Of a stretch of 44,828 nucleotides of DNA, positions 7,968 through 17,364 are shown one piece after another. A program made the translations under genes and the position numbers. Below the pieces are notes generated by a model. The model saw only the letters and a program-made list of their open reading frames with translations, ran no database searches and was not told the origin of the DNA. Origin of the DNA: Pseudomonas sp. NBRC 111124 (GTDB taxonomy: Bacteria > Pseudomonadota > Gammaproteobacteria > Pseudomonadales > Pseudomonadaceae); NCBI RefSeq assembly GCF_001320245.1, contig NZ_BCBA01000008.1, positions 1 to 44,828 of the forward strand. The letters are read 5' to 3'. The stretch's first letter is position 1, and each line of letters opens with the position of its first letter.

Positions 7968-9980
7968 GTGCGCCGACAGCGTGTCATTACACAGCCCACA
8001 GATGCATTACCCGTCGCGGATCCAGGCATGACCGAAGAAGCCGAGCGCTGGAAAGAAAAATACCTTAAAAGCATCGAACAGCAGGAAAAACTCGAGCGTC
8101 GCTGGGATGCGCGCCTCGACCTGCTTCGCCGTGGCCTGGTGCGCAGCACATTGGCGGCCGAAGGCAGTGACAAGGTGGTCGACCAGTGCATGAAGGAAAT
8201 GCGCGAGGTCATCCGCAGCGACAACATGGACGCTGGCCTTGCCGGGCTGATCCCGCGCCTGGAAAAGGCGGTGCTGGATTCTGAACAGCGCCGGGAAACC
8301 CGCATGAATCAGGTCAGTGATGCCCTGAACGCGCTGGTTACCCAGCTTCAGGGTTTGCCATTGCCCGGCGACGTTGCCCGACCACTGAAAAAACTGGCAA
8401 AGAAGCTCGATGGTGGTGTCGCCCAATCACGTGAACTGCCACCGCTGCTGGGGGAGCTCAGTGGCCTGCAGGGCCGTGCCCTTTCTTCCCTGAGCAAGGC
8501 GGATGACGAGGCCAGGCCGGGTTTCCTGCAGCGCCTGTTCGGTCACCGCGATAACGAGCCACAGGCAGACGACGGTCACGCTGCGCAACCTCAGCCTGAA
8601 ATCGCCCCGCTGGCAGCCCGGCCTCAACCGGGCGGGCCCGTGCTGGTCGATTTGCCGCCGCGTGATGCGGACGAGCTGCAACCGCTATCAGTGGCAGCGT
8701 CTACTCCGGAGCCCGAGGCGTCGGCTGATACGGCCGAGCCAGAGGCGCTTGCAGAACTTCATGGGATTGAGCACTCGGTAGTGCCCGAGCCCGAGCCCGA
8801 GCCCGAGCACCAGGCAGACGTGCCTCCCGAGGCGCCGGAGTCCCCTGAACAGCCGACGGCTGAAGTGCCGGCGACACTTGAAGAAGCGTTTGGTGAGGAC
8901 GGCCCCTACTCCCTGCCTGATGCCGTAGAGCCGCCGTACAGTCAGGTTGCTGCACACATTGAGCACACGCTGATCGGTCTGCTGGACGACCTCAGCCTGC
9001 CGGAGCGCCACAAAGCCCAGGCCTTGGAAATGCGCGAGCGAGTGGCGCGGGGGCTGAACTGGTATGAACTGATCCCGGTCCTCGATGACCTGGCTGTGCT
9101 CATGCTGGCGATCACCGACAGCGGGCAGCACGAATTCGAAACCTACCTGCAGCAGCTCAACGAACGGCTCGAAAGTTTCCAGAGCCACCTGCACGAAGCC
9201 AGCGCCGGCCATGCCGACAACAGCTCTGCCGCGCGCGAACTGGACAGCCAGCTGCGCGAACAAGTCGATGGTCTGCAAAGCAGCGTGCAGGGCGCAGTGG
9301 ATGTGGACAGCCTCAAGCATATCCTCGAAAACCGCCTGGAAGGGCTGCTTGGCATCATGGACGAGCACCAGCACGAGCGTGATCGCCGCGAGCAGGAGCT
9401 TGCCGGGCGCCTGCAGGGCCTGGCCGAGCGGGTTGCCAGCATGGAGCAGGAGGCCCTTGGCTATCGCGAGCACCTGGAAGAACAGCGGCAAAAGGCGCTG
9501 ATCGATCCGTTGACCGGGTTGCCCAACCGCGCGGCCTGGACTGAGCAGGTCGACCGCGAGATGCTCGACTGGCAGGAAAACGGCGGCCACCTGGCCATGG
9601 CGATTTTCGACTTGGACCACTTCAAGCGCATCAACGACAGCTACGGCCACCTGGCCGGCGACAAGGTGCTGAAGATCGTCGCCGACCAGCTACGCAAACG
9701 CCTGCGCGCACGTGATTTCATTGCCCGGTTCGGCGGCGAAGAGTTCGTGCTGTTGCTGCCGCAGACGTCTCCGGCCGCCGCTGCCCAGGTTGCGGAAGCG
9801 CTGCGTGCGGCGGTCGAAGCCTGCCCGTTCCATTTCAAAGGCGAGCGCGTGGTCATCACCACCTCCATCGGTCTGAGTGCCTTTCGTTCTGGTGAACGTG
9901 GCGACCAAGTGCTCAAGCGCGCCGATGCCGCGCTGTACCGGGCAAAGGATCAAGGCCGTAATCGCGTGGAACAAAGCTGA
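7968..9980 (+). CDS. dgcH: Diguanylate cyclase, GGDEF domain (DgcH-like)
   Basis: Makes the second messenger c-di-GMP from two GTP. 670 aa from a GTG at 7968; an in-frame ATG at 8028 (MTEEAERWKEKYL) is a reasonable alternative, and neither has a strong ribosome site. The N-terminal 170 residues are helical and charged. A low-complexity acidic Pro/Glu linker (about 190-310, with an EPEPEPEPE run) follows, then a long helical or coiled-coil region (about 330-510). The C-terminal GGDEF domain has GGEEF at 589-593. An inhibitory I-site RxxD (R580, D583) sits exactly five residues before it, so product inhibition is expected. No membrane segment is seen. The location matches P. aeruginosa PA5487 (DgcH); I did not align the two. 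Confidence 0.9.
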   Translation: MRRQRVITQPTDALPVADPGMTEEAERWKEKYLKSIEQQEKLERRWDARLDLLRRGLVRSTLAAEGSDKVVDQCMKEMREVIRSDNMDAGLAGLIPRLEKAVLDSEQRRETRMNQVSDALNALVTQLQGLPLPGDVARPLKKLAKKLDGGVAQSRELPPLLGELSGLQGRALSSLSKADDEARPGFLQRLFGHRDNEPQADDGHAAQPQPEIAPLAARPQPGGPVLVDLPPRDADELQPLSVAASTPEPEASADTAEPEALAELHGIEHSVVPEPEPEPEHQADVPPEAPESPEQPTAEVPATLEEAFGEDGPYSLPDAVEPPYSQVAAHIEHTLIGLLDDLSLPERHKAQALEMRERVARGLNWYELIPVLDDLAVLMLAITDSGQHEFETYLQQLNERLESFQSHLHEASAGHADNSSAARELDSQLREQVDGLQSSVQGAVDVDSLKHILENRLEGLLGIMDEHQHERDRREQELAGRLQGLAERVASMEQEALGYREHLEEQRQKALIDPLTGLPNRAAWTEQVDREMLDWQENGGHLAMAIFDLDHFKRINDSYGHLAGDKVLKIVADQLRKRLRARDFIARFGGEEFVLLLPQTSPAAAAQVAEALRAAVEACPFHFKGERVVITTSIGLSAFRSGERGDQVLKRADAALYRAKDQGRNRVEQS

Positions 9981-10045
9981 ACAGGTGCCCTGCAGGCGTA
10001 TACGTTATGCTATTGCGTTACTGCCTGATTACCTTGGCCCCCTAA

Positions 10046-10822
10046 ATGAAAGCGCTAATCTCCGCCTTGCTGTTGTTGGTGCTGGCCGGTTGCTCGACCG
10101 GCCTGCGCATCGACCGCAGCCACCCTTCCGCCAATCAGGACAACCGCATCCAGTTCGTCGTCCTGCACTACACCAACGCCTCGCTGGAGCGTTCGCTGGC
10201 ATTGCTGACCCATGGCGAAGTCAGCGCCCATTACTTGATCGGCGACGGCCCGGGCACGGTCTATCAGCTGGTCGACGAAAACCGCCGCGCCTGGCATGCC
10301 GGTGACAGCCAGTGGCAGGGGCGCACCTGGCTCAACTCCAGCTCCATTGGCATCGAAATCGTCAACCCGGGGTTCAACGAAACCGCCAATGGCCGTGTCT
10401 GGTACCCCTATAGCGAGGCGCAGATCCAGTCGTTGATCGCCTTGCTCAAGGACATCGTCAAGCGTAACAACATCGAGCCGCGGCACATCATCGGCCACAG
10501 TGACATTGCCCCGTCGCGCAAGCTTGACCCTGGCCCGCTATTCCCCTGGAAGCGGCTGGCGGATGCAGGCCTCGGCGTCTGGCCCGAGGCCAACGCCGTG
10601 GCCCGACAGCAGGCTTACTTCAACGTCAACCCACCTACCATCGGCTGGTATCAGCAGGAACTGGCGCGCTTTGGCTATGCCATCGAGCAGACCGGGCAGC
10701 TGGATGTAGCCACGCGGCAGGTCATTGCCGCCTTCCAGATGCACTTCCGCCCGCAGCGTTTCGACGGCATGCCGGACGCACAGACCGCGGCCATGCTTTC
10801 GGTGCTCAACCGCATGCGCTAA
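10046..10822 (+). CDS. ampDh2: N-acetylmuramoyl-L-alanine amidase AmpDh2-like lipoprotein
   Basis: Zinc amidase that cuts the bond between MurNAc and the peptide stem of peptidoglycan. The 258-aa precursor has a lipobox LAGC (Cys16), so the mature protein should be a lipoprotein, probably on the inner leaflet of the outer membrane. The amidase_2 domain (about 35-170) has the zinc ligands H41 (LHYTN), H151 (GHSD) and D161 (KLDPG). The C-terminal part (about 190-255) is a peptidoglycan-binding domain of the PG_binding_1 type, seen as a helical GQLDVATRQVIAAFQ repeat. The gene order to kinB-algB matches P. aeruginosa PA5485 (AmpDh2). The start at 10046 is the only ATG that gives the lipobox. Confidence 0.92.
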   Translation: MKALISALLLLVLAGCSTGLRIDRSHPSANQDNRIQFVVLHYTNASLERSLALLTHGEVSAHYLIGDGPGTVYQLVDENRRAWHAGDSQWQGRTWLNSSSIGIEIVNPGFNETANGRVWYPYSEAQIQSLIALLKDIVKRNNIEPRHIIGHSDIAPSRKLDPGPLFPWKRLADAGLGVWPEANAVARQQAYFNVNPPTIGWYQQELARFGYAIEQTGQLDVATRQVIAAFQMHFRPQRFDGMPDAQTAAMLSVLNRMR

Positions 10823-10904
10823 AGCGAATTGCGTCCGAGCGCCAAACGGCAGAGCCGATTCTCATTCCAGTTGCTATACCTTGTTAATCAACTGGATGCT
10901 GCCC

Positions 10905-12524
10905 ATGTCTGCCCTGATTTCTGCATTGCGCCAATTTTTTTACCGCCCCTGGATGCTGGCCTCCCTGGCAGCATTGGCCAGCGCCGCAGTGTTGCTGACC
11001 GCCAGCATCGGTATTGCGTTGCAGCAGATGAAGGAAACCGAGAGCGCGCAGATGAACGCCCAAGGCGAGCGCTTTCTCGACCGCCTGGAGCAGGTATTTG
11101 GCCAACTGCGCGAAGGGGTCGACGAACTGCAGGCCCAATCGCTACGCGGCTGCAGCCCGGCGATGATTTCAGTGTTGCAGCAGGTTGGCCTGGGTTCGCG
11201 CTTCATTTATGAAGCGGCTTATGTAGATGCCAATGTCGCCTGTTCCAACCGGGGCGGAGCAAGGGCCTTCGTGCCGACACGAGCGCCGGACATCCAGGGG
11301 CCGACGTACAGTTACTGGCTCAATACCACCACCGAACCCAACGAAAACCTCGCCGCCTTGATGCTCGCACGGGGAAATTTCCTGGTCTCCACTTCACGTG
11401 GGCACCTGACCGATGTGGTCGACCTGCCTCCGGGTGGGAGCTTGCTGGTGGTGCTGGATAATGGCACTCGGGCAATTCCGGTGCTGGGCCCGCCCCAGGC
11501 TTGGCCGCCGACCAGTGGCTGGCCGCCTCCCAACCAGAAGTCACTGTTCGAGCTGCGCGATCGGCTGGTCTATCGCATGCCGACCAAGTCGCCGGACTAC
11601 CAGCTGGTACTGATCGCGCCGCGAGCCAGCCTGCCCTTGCGCATGAACGGCATGCTCTGGCTGTTGTTCCCGGGCAGTGTATTGGCTGCCTGCTGCATCG
11701 GCTGGCTGGTGCTGCAGCTCATCCTGCAGCGGCGGTCGATGAGTTCCGAGCTGCAGAACGCCCTGCGCCGAGGCGAGCTGCAGGTGCTGTACCAGCCAAT
11801 CATAGAGCTCGACAGTCGCCGCTGTGTCGGTGCAGAGGCCTTGGTGCGCTGGCGCCGCCCGGACGGTTCGCTGACCAGCCCGGATCTGTTCATCCCACTG
11901 GCAGAAAACACCGGGCAAATACGGCAGATCACCGATTTTGTACTGCAACGCGTGCTGGAACAGCTGGGCCAGCTGCTGCGCTCGCATCGCAACCTTTATA
12001 TCTCGGTAAACCTGGCGGCCTGCGATGTGATGGTGCCGCGCATTGGCCGGGTGGCGGCGCGGCTGCTGGCATTGCACCGAGTCGCAGCCAGCCAGATTGC
12101 CTTCGAAGTCACTGAACGCGGGCTGATCGACGTGGTGGTGGCGCGGGATAACCTGCAAGCACTGCGTGCGGTCGGGCACCAGGTGCTGATCGACGACTTC
12201 GGTACCGGCTATTGCAGCCTGGCCTACCTGCAGACCTTGCCGGTGGACTGCCTGAAGATCGACAAGGCGTTCATCGATGCCCTAGGGCACGATGCCGCCA
12301 GCAGCGGGGTGGCGCCGCATATCATTCGCATGGCCCACGATCTGCATCTGCGGGTGATTGCCGAGGGTATCGAGTGCGAGGCGCAGGCGGTGCTGCTCAA
12401 CAGCGAAGGGGTCAACTATGGTCAGGGCTGGTTGTTCGCTCATCCGCTGAATGCCCGGCAGTTTGCCGAGCTGGTGACCCGCGGCCGCCAGCCTCGGCGG
12501 GCGCGGATCGATGACGAGCCTTGA
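10905..12524 (+). CDS. Membrane c-di-GMP phosphodiesterase, CSS-motif plus EAL
   Basis: Hydrolyses c-di-GMP. 539 aa from the ATG at 10905 (an ATG at 10896 would add three residues; the frame is open further up inside ampDh2). Two membrane segments (about 16-40 and 248-272) bracket a periplasmic domain. That domain has cysteines in RGCSP (C83) and VACSN (C113), as in CSS-motif sensors, where a periplasmic disulfide controls activity. The EAL domain (about 285-520) keeps every catalytic position: E311 in EALVRW, N369, E401, DD at 430-431, K451, E487 and Q507. It should be active. The loop is DDFGTGYCSL, with Cys where Ser is usual. It converges on kinB with a 12-base gap. Confidence 0.9.
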   Translation: MSALISALRQFFYRPWMLASLAALASAAVLLTASIGIALQQMKETESAQMNAQGERFLDRLEQVFGQLREGVDELQAQSLRGCSPAMISVLQQVGLGSRFIYEAAYVDANVACSNRGGARAFVPTRAPDIQGPTYSYWLNTTTEPNENLAALMLARGNFLVSTSRGHLTDVVDLPPGGSLLVVLDNGTRAIPVLGPPQAWPPTSGWPPPNQKSLFELRDRLVYRMPTKSPDYQLVLIAPRASLPLRMNGMLWLLFPGSVLAACCIGWLVLQLILQRRSMSSELQNALRRGELQVLYQPIIELDSRRCVGAEALVRWRRPDGSLTSPDLFIPLAENTGQIRQITDFVLQRVLEQLGQLLRSHRNLYISVNLAACDVMVPRIGRVAARLLALHRVAASQIAFEVTERGLIDVVVARDNLQALRAVGHQVLIDDFGTGYCSLAYLQTLPVDCLKIDKAFIDALGHDAASSGVAPHIIRMAHDLHLRVIAEGIECEAQAVLLNSEGVNYGQGWLFAHPLNARQFAELVTRGRQPRRARIDDEP

Positions 12525-12536
12525 GTGTGGGGCAGG

Positions 12537-14315
12537 TCAGACTGGCAGCGCCATATAGAACTGTGTGCCCTGCCCTGGCCGGGAAAACACGCCCATGCGC
12601 CCGCCATGCAACTGCACGATCTCCTTGCACAGTGCCAGCCCCAGCCCGGCGCCACCTTTCTTGCGCCCCACTTGCACGAACGGTTCGAAGATGCGCCCCT
12701 GCTGGCCATAGGCGATGCCTTCACCGTTGTCCTCGACACTGATGATCACCCGCTCTGCGTGCCGCCGTGCATGCAGGCGGATACGCCCACCGCTGGCGGT
12801 ATGGCGAATGGCATTGTGCAGCAGGTTGTCCAGCACCCGGTCGAGTTGTGTTACGTCGGCCTGGATGCGTGGCAGCGGTGGCTCCAGTGCCTGGATCAAT
12901 TCGATCTGCTTGTTGGCGGCCTGTTCACTGAAGCGTGCCTGAGCCCTGTCAAGCAGCGTGTCGATGACGCACGGGGCGAGTTCGAGCTTCTGCAAGCCGC
13001 TCTGGTAGCGCGAGAAGTTGAGCAGGTCGTTGATCAGTTGGGTCAGGCGCTGCATTTCCTCGCTGATGGTTTCCAGCAGGTCACTTTCGCGAGCCTCGGG
13101 CGGGAACTTCAACCGCTCGCGCAACAGGCCGAACGCCATGTGCATGCCCGTCACCGGTGTGCGCAGTTCGTGGGAGGCACGTAGCACGAACTCGCTGCGT
13201 ACGCGCTCGAAGGCGCGTTGTTCGGTGACGTCATGCAGCACCATGACCGCACCCAGAATCGGCCCTTGCGGGTGGCTGACCGGTGTCAGGCTGTAGGTGA
13301 GTAAGCGCGATTCTTCATCGACCTCGATGCTCAGGTCGTCCGGCGGACGATCCAGGTTGCCACCACGCAGCACCTGTCGCAGCTGCTGCTCAAGTTCCGG
13401 ACGCTGCAGGGCCTCGGCCAGGGCACAACCGAGGCGGCTGTGGTTCCAGCCCAGCTGCCGCTGGGCGACCGGGTTGAGGTGTTCAAGGTGCCCTTGGCGG
13501 TCGATGATCAGCAGGCCATCGTCGATGCTGTCGAGTACGGCCTGCAGGCGCTGCTGGCCAGCCAGTAATTCATCGACATTGGTTGCCTGGTGCTTGCGCA
13601 GGGCATCGGCCATCATCCCGAAACGGCGGGTCAGCTGGTTGAGCTCGATGGCCTGGGTGACTGGCAAGGTGATTTCAAAATCCCCTTGGCCGAGCTGGTC
13701 GGCGGCCTTGGCCAGGGCTTCGATCGGCTGGCCGAAGCGGCGGGCGATGTTATGCGCGGTGATGAAACCGAGCACCAGCACCAGCAGCCCCATCAAGCCC
13801 AGCACGCCGCTGACCAGCAACGCGCGATCACGGGTGTGTTCTCCGCTGCGGGTGATGTACTCGAGGGCCTGCTTGTGTGAATCGATCAGGTCGGTGCGTA
13901 CCTGGTTGAATGCCGCGCCCAATGGTTGATCGACGCCCATGCTGCGGGCCGGGGCCGGGCTGTCGCGGTAGGCCTGCAGAAACGCCTGGTAATTGCTGCC
14001 GGCCTTGCTGAAACCGGTGCGTTCGCCGCCTTGCGCCAGGCCTTGGTCGAGCAGCGCCTGGAAGTTGTCCTGCAGGGTTCTCAGGTTTTCCGGGGTGGTG
14101 TCGTCATCGAGCATCAGCATCAGTTGCTCGCCCAGGTTTTGCCGCAATTGCAGGCCCACCTCCAGCGCATGGGTGGTTTCGCGCACCGACTGCTGCTGTA
14201 CCGTGGCCATCTGCAGCACGCTTACCAACCCCAGCAGCAGGCCCAGCAGAGCCACGGTCACCAGGGCCGAGATACTGAGGAAGAGCCGCGTACGCAGCTT
14301 CATCGGCAGCCTCAT
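12537..14315 (-). CDS. kinB: Sensor histidine kinase KinB
   Basis: Inner-membrane kinase/phosphatase partner of AlgB, 592 aa. Transmembrane segments at about 11-34 and 165-188 bracket a roughly 130-residue periplasmic sensor. A HAMP linker (about 188-242), a PAS domain (about 255-365), the HisKA H-box with H382 in ASHELRTPV, and an HATPase domain with N-box NLLHNAIRH and the glycine boxes DNGEGI and GAGLGLAL follow. In P. aeruginosa KinB dephosphorylates AlgB and represses alginate production. The ATG at 14315 overlaps the algB stop by four bases, so the two are translationally coupled; an ATG at 14303 is an alternative with a better-placed GAGG. The call is firm. Confidence 0.95.
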   Translation of the reverse strand: MRLPMKLRTRLFLSISALVTVALLGLLLGLVSVLQMATVQQQSVRETTHALEVGLQLRQNLGEQLMLMLDDDTTPENLRTLQDNFQALLDQGLAQGGERTGFSKAGSNYQAFLQAYRDSPAPARSMGVDQPLGAAFNQVRTDLIDSHKQALEYITRSGEHTRDRALLVSGVLGLMGLLVLVLGFITAHNIARRFGQPIEALAKAADQLGQGDFEITLPVTQAIELNQLTRRFGMMADALRKHQATNVDELLAGQQRLQAVLDSIDDGLLIIDRQGHLEHLNPVAQRQLGWNHSRLGCALAEALQRPELEQQLRQVLRGGNLDRPPDDLSIEVDEESRLLTYSLTPVSHPQGPILGAVMVLHDVTEQRAFERVRSEFVLRASHELRTPVTGMHMAFGLLRERLKFPPEARESDLLETISEEMQRLTQLINDLLNFSRYQSGLQKLELAPCVIDTLLDRAQARFSEQAANKQIELIQALEPPLPRIQADVTQLDRVLDNLLHNAIRHTASGGRIRLHARRHAERVIISVEDNGEGIAYGQQGRIFEPFVQVGRKKGGAGLGLALCKEIVQLHGGRMGVFSRPGQGTQFYMALPV

Positions 14316-15658
14316 AGGTTGTACTGCTTGCGCTTGCGATAGAGCGTGGAAGCGTCGATGCCGAGGGTCTTGGCGGCCTGATCGAGGGTATCGCTGGCCG
14401 CAAGCACCGCGCCAATGTGCGCGCGCTCCAGTTCATCCAGGCTCAATGCCGCGCCGACCCGGGGCGCATTGCTTGTGGGCTGTTCGCCCATGCCGAGGTG
14501 GCTTATTTCTACACGTTCTTTGGGGCAGATAATGCTGGCGCGTTCGATCACGTTGCGCAGTTCACGGATGTTGCCCGGCCAGCGGTAGTTGAGCAGCGCA
14601 CTGCGCGCTTCATCGCTGAAGCCACGGGCCGGGCGGGAGTATTCCTTGACGAAGCGGGCCAGGAAGCGGTCGGCCAAGGTGAGGATGTCCTCGCTGCGCT
14701 CGCGCAGCGGCGGCAGGTGCAAGGTGATGACGTTGAGGCGGTACAGCAGGTCCTCGCGGAAGCGGTTTTCGCGCACCATGTCGTCCAGGTTGAGGTTGGT
14801 CGCCGCAAGAATGCGCACGTCGGCGCGGCGTGTAACCGGGTCGCCTACCCGCCCGTACTCTTTGTCCTGAATGAACCGCAGCAGTTTGGGCTGCAAGGTC
14901 AGGGGAAAGTCGCCGATCTCATCGAGGAACAGCGTGCCGCCGTCCGCCTGGTTGACGCGGCCCAGCGTGCTTTCGCTGGCGCCGGTAAAGGCACCGCGGG
15001 TGTGGCCGAACAGCTCGCTCTCCATCAGTTCGGCATTCAGCGATGGGCAGTTGATGGTCACGCAAGACTTGCGCGCCCGCTTGCTCCAGCCGTGAATAGC
15101 GCGGGCCAGTTCGCCCTTGCCGGTACCCGACTCGCCGAGGATGAGGATATTGGCATCGGTGGTGGCCACCTGTCGGGCGGTTTCCAGCACGGCCATCATC
15201 GCCGGGCTGTGCGAGTCGAGGCCGTCCTTGGGCTTGCGCACTTCGCCTTCGAGCGCCTCCAGGCGCGCCGAGAGCTGGCGGACTTCCAGCTGTTTGGCGG
15301 TGGCCAGGCGCAGCTGGTCGGGGCTGCAGGGTTTGACGAGGTAATCGGCGGCGCCGGCCTGGATGGCATCGACGGCGGTATCGATCGCCGAATGCGCGGT
15401 GACGATCACTACCCGCATCCACGGTGCCTGAATACGCATTTGCGCCAGTACGTCGAGGCCATTGTCCTCGCCCAGGCGCAGGTCGAGGAAGCACAGGTCG
15501 AAGACCTGGCGTTGCAGCAAGGCGTCAGCCTGCGCGGCGCTGTTGGCCGTCGCCACGTTGTAGCCTTCATCTTCAAGGCAGTAGCGGAAGGTGCGCAGGA
15601 TCGCGGACTCGTCATCGACCAGCAGAATGCGGCCTTTGTTGTCCTGGGCTGATTCCAT
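14312..15658 (-). CDS. algB: NtrC-family response regulator AlgB
   Basis: 448-aa transcriptional activator, partner of KinB. The receiver domain (about 10-125) has the phosphoacceptor D59 in FLDLRLG and K109. The AAA+ sigma54-interaction domain (about 150-385) has Walker A GESGTGK (175-181), an intact GAFTGA loop (222-227) and Walker B LFLDEIGD (243-250). A Fis-type helix-turn-helix closes the protein ([14 protein letters not shown]). AAGGAG lies nine bases before the ATG at 15658. It is divergent from a BON-domain gene that has a canonical sigma54 promoter in the shared gap. The intact GAFTGA means AlgB could activate sigma54 RNA polymerase; whether it does so here is an inference. Confidence 0.95.
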   Translation of the reverse strand: MESAQDNKGRILLVDDESAILRTFRYCLEDEGYNVATANSAAQADALLQRQVFDLCFLDLRLGEDNGLDVLAQMRIQAPWMRVVIVTAHSAIDTAVDAIQAGAADYLVKPCSPDQLRLATAKQLEVRQLSARLEALEGEVRKPKDGLDSHSPAMMAVLETARQVATTDANILILGESGTGKGELARAIHGWSKRARKSCVTINCPSLNAELMESELFGHTRGAFTGASESTLGRVNQADGGTLFLDEIGDFPLTLQPKLLRFIQDKEYGRVGDPVTRRADVRILAATNLNLDDMVRENRFREDLLYRLNVITLHLPPLRERSEDILTLADRFLARFVKEYSRPARGFSDEARSALLNYRWPGNIRELRNVIERASIICPKERVEISHLGMGEQPTSNAPRVGAALSLDELERAHIGAVLAASDTLDQAAKTLGIDASTLYRKRKQYNL

Positions 15659-15752
15659 TTCCTGCGCTCCTTCGGGTAGATCTTAATTAGTGTGGGGAAA
15701 ATCGGGCAAGTTGCACGGTCAATTGTGAAGGATTCGGTCCTTTGCATGCTAG

Positions 15753-15767
15753 CTATTGGCCAAATAG
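15753..15767. promoter_or_regulatory. Candidate activator site in the algB/BON gap
   Basis: CTATTGGCCAAATAG is an almost perfect inverted repeat (core TTGGCCAA, arms CTA and TAG offset by one A). It lies about 45-60 bases upstream of the sigma54 -24 element at 15813, the usual zone for an NtrC-type activator. The binding protein is not known; AlgB is the nearest candidate. Confidence 0.4.
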
Positions 15768-15812
15768 TCCCGTGATGCCTGATATCTCGATGATTTTCTT
15801 AGAGCACCACGC

Positions 15813-15828
15813 TGGCACATTGGTTGCG
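15813..15828 (+). promoter_or_regulatory. Sigma54 (-24/-12) promoter of the BON gene
   Basis: TGGCAC-N5-TTGCG, with GG at 15814-15815 and GC at 15826-15827 exactly 10 bases apart, matches the RpoN consensus. Transcription would start near 15840, about 27 bases before the GTG start codon. Confidence 0.8.
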
Positions 15829-15866
15829 ATGATTTTTTGATTTTGCCAACTAAAGGAGGTCCACCC

Positions 15867-16687
15867 GTGTCCCCTACCACCCGAATGGCCGTGTTGGCGG
15901 CCACCCTGCTCTCCATTTGCACACCTGCGTTTGCCGACCCTGTGCAGGACGCCCGCCTCGAAGGTTCATTGCAAACGGCATTGGCGTTAAACCGCATGCT
16001 CAACCCATTCAGTATCAAGGTCGCAGTCGATGGCCAGCGAGCACGCCTGTCCGGTGAAGTCGAGAACGACGTCGAGCGTCAGTTGGCCGAGCATGTGGCC
16101 TTGGCCACAAAAGGCATCGAGCAGGTCGACAACCAGCTGCGCGTCAACGCCGAACTGGTCGAGCGTCCGCTGGAGTTACGTGCTTACGCCCAGCGGCTGG
16201 AAGATGCGACCTTGGCGGCTGTGATCCGGGCTCGGCTGTTGTGGAGCCGGACCACGGAAAAAGCGCCTGTCGACGTGCAGAGCAGCGACGGCGTGGTGAC
16301 CCTGCGCGGCAAGGTCGACAGTGCCGAGGCCAAAGAGATGGCGGGCGTGCTGGCGCGAACCACCGACGGCGTACATCTGGTCAACAACCTGGTCAGCATG
16401 GACACCGTAGCCATGGCCAAGGCTAGAGAAAACCCGGTAGGCGTTCCGACCGGGCCGCAGCCCAGCGACAGCTGGGTAGTCGACAAGATCCAGACCAGCT
16501 TCCGCTTCAGCCGCAATCTGGACGGCCTGAATATCAAGGTGGCCAGCGAGCAAGGCATGGTTCGGCTAACGGGTGGGTGGTCAGCAGTGAGCAGAAGACC
16601 ATCGCCGTGGATATCGCCCGGCAGATCATCGGGGTGCGGGGTATCGACGCCGACTTGCTGAAAGTGGCGACCAAGGTCGAGGGTTGA
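15867..16687 (+). pseudogene. Exported triple-BON-domain protein, frameshifted near its end
   Basis: The start is the GTG at 15867, preceded by a near-perfect ribosome site (AAAGGAGGT, 15852-15860). A signal peptide (about 1-23, ending PAFA) is followed by three BON domains of about 60 residues, a fold seen in periplasmic and envelope-stress proteins such as OsmY. The third domain breaks. After VRLTG (codon 16572-16574) the frame runs into unrelated residues and stops at 16661 (264 aa), while the expected continuation VVSSEQKTIAVDIARQIIG reads in the next frame to a stop at 16687. One missing T before base 16575 explains this; the repaired product would be 273 aa. It could be a real mutation or a sequence error in a G-rich stretch. 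Sigma54-type promoter upstream. Confidence 0.8.
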
Positions 16688-16800
16688 ATCGTGCAATTCG
16701 CACGGCGTCAGGGAGGGCATCGTGCAGGATACGTCCTTCCCGATGTATTGATGTAAGTTTAACCGATTGATTTATAAGGATTTTATTTGATTCGATGGGC

Positions 16801-16816
16801 TGGCATGCAGGCTGCA
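16801..16816 (+). promoter_or_regulatory. Second sigma54-like promoter
   Basis: TGGCAT-N5-CTGCA, with GG (16802-16803) and GC (16814-16815) 10 bases apart: one mismatch in each box from TGGCAC/TTGCA. Transcription would start near 16827, some 38 bases before the 97-aa membrane protein gene. Confidence 0.55.
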
Positions 16817-16864
16817 ATTACTTGTTCAGGTTTGAACAGAAAAATTACAGTAGGAGAAGCTGGC

Positions 16865-17158
16865 ATGAACCGCCCATCCGTCAAACGCTCGCTGAATGTC
16901 GCACTCCCCGTGCGCCAGTTCCTGTTCCTCGGGATGGCATTGCTGCTGACCTTGGCCGCCGGCCTCTTCTATTACAGCTGGCAGACCGCGCGCCTGGCCG
17001 ATCAGGTGGCAGCCCAAACCGCGCTGCTGACTCAGATTCAGGCAAGTCGCGCCAACACCTTGGTAAAAGCCGCCGAACCTGTCGGGCAGCGGCCTGTCGC
17101 CAATAACTCGCCGTCCACCGTGGATAACATCGTGCCAGAGCAGCGCTGGGTGTTTTAA
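16865..17158 (+). CDS. Small single-pass membrane protein of unknown function
   Basis: 97 aa from the ATG at 16865, which has AGGAG (16852-16856) at good spacing; the frame is open further upstream without a start signal. A basic N-terminus (MNRPSVKRS) precedes one membrane helix at about residues 19-40 (FLFLGMALLLTLAAGLFYY), then a helical, possibly coiled stretch (41-65) and a polar tail rich in Pro/Asn. The topology suggests an inner-membrane anchor with a periplasmic C-terminus. I do not recognise a named family. It lies 42 bases before the DUF1328 gene and shares the sigma54-like promoter at 16801, so a link to envelope maintenance is likely but unproven. Confidence 0.75.
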   Translation: MNRPSVKRSLNVALPVRQFLFLGMALLLTLAAGLFYYSWQTARLADQVAAQTALLTQIQASRANTLVKAAEPVGQRPVANNSPSTVDNIVPEQRWVF

Positions 17159-17362
<204 letters not shown>

Positions 17363-17364
17363 AG

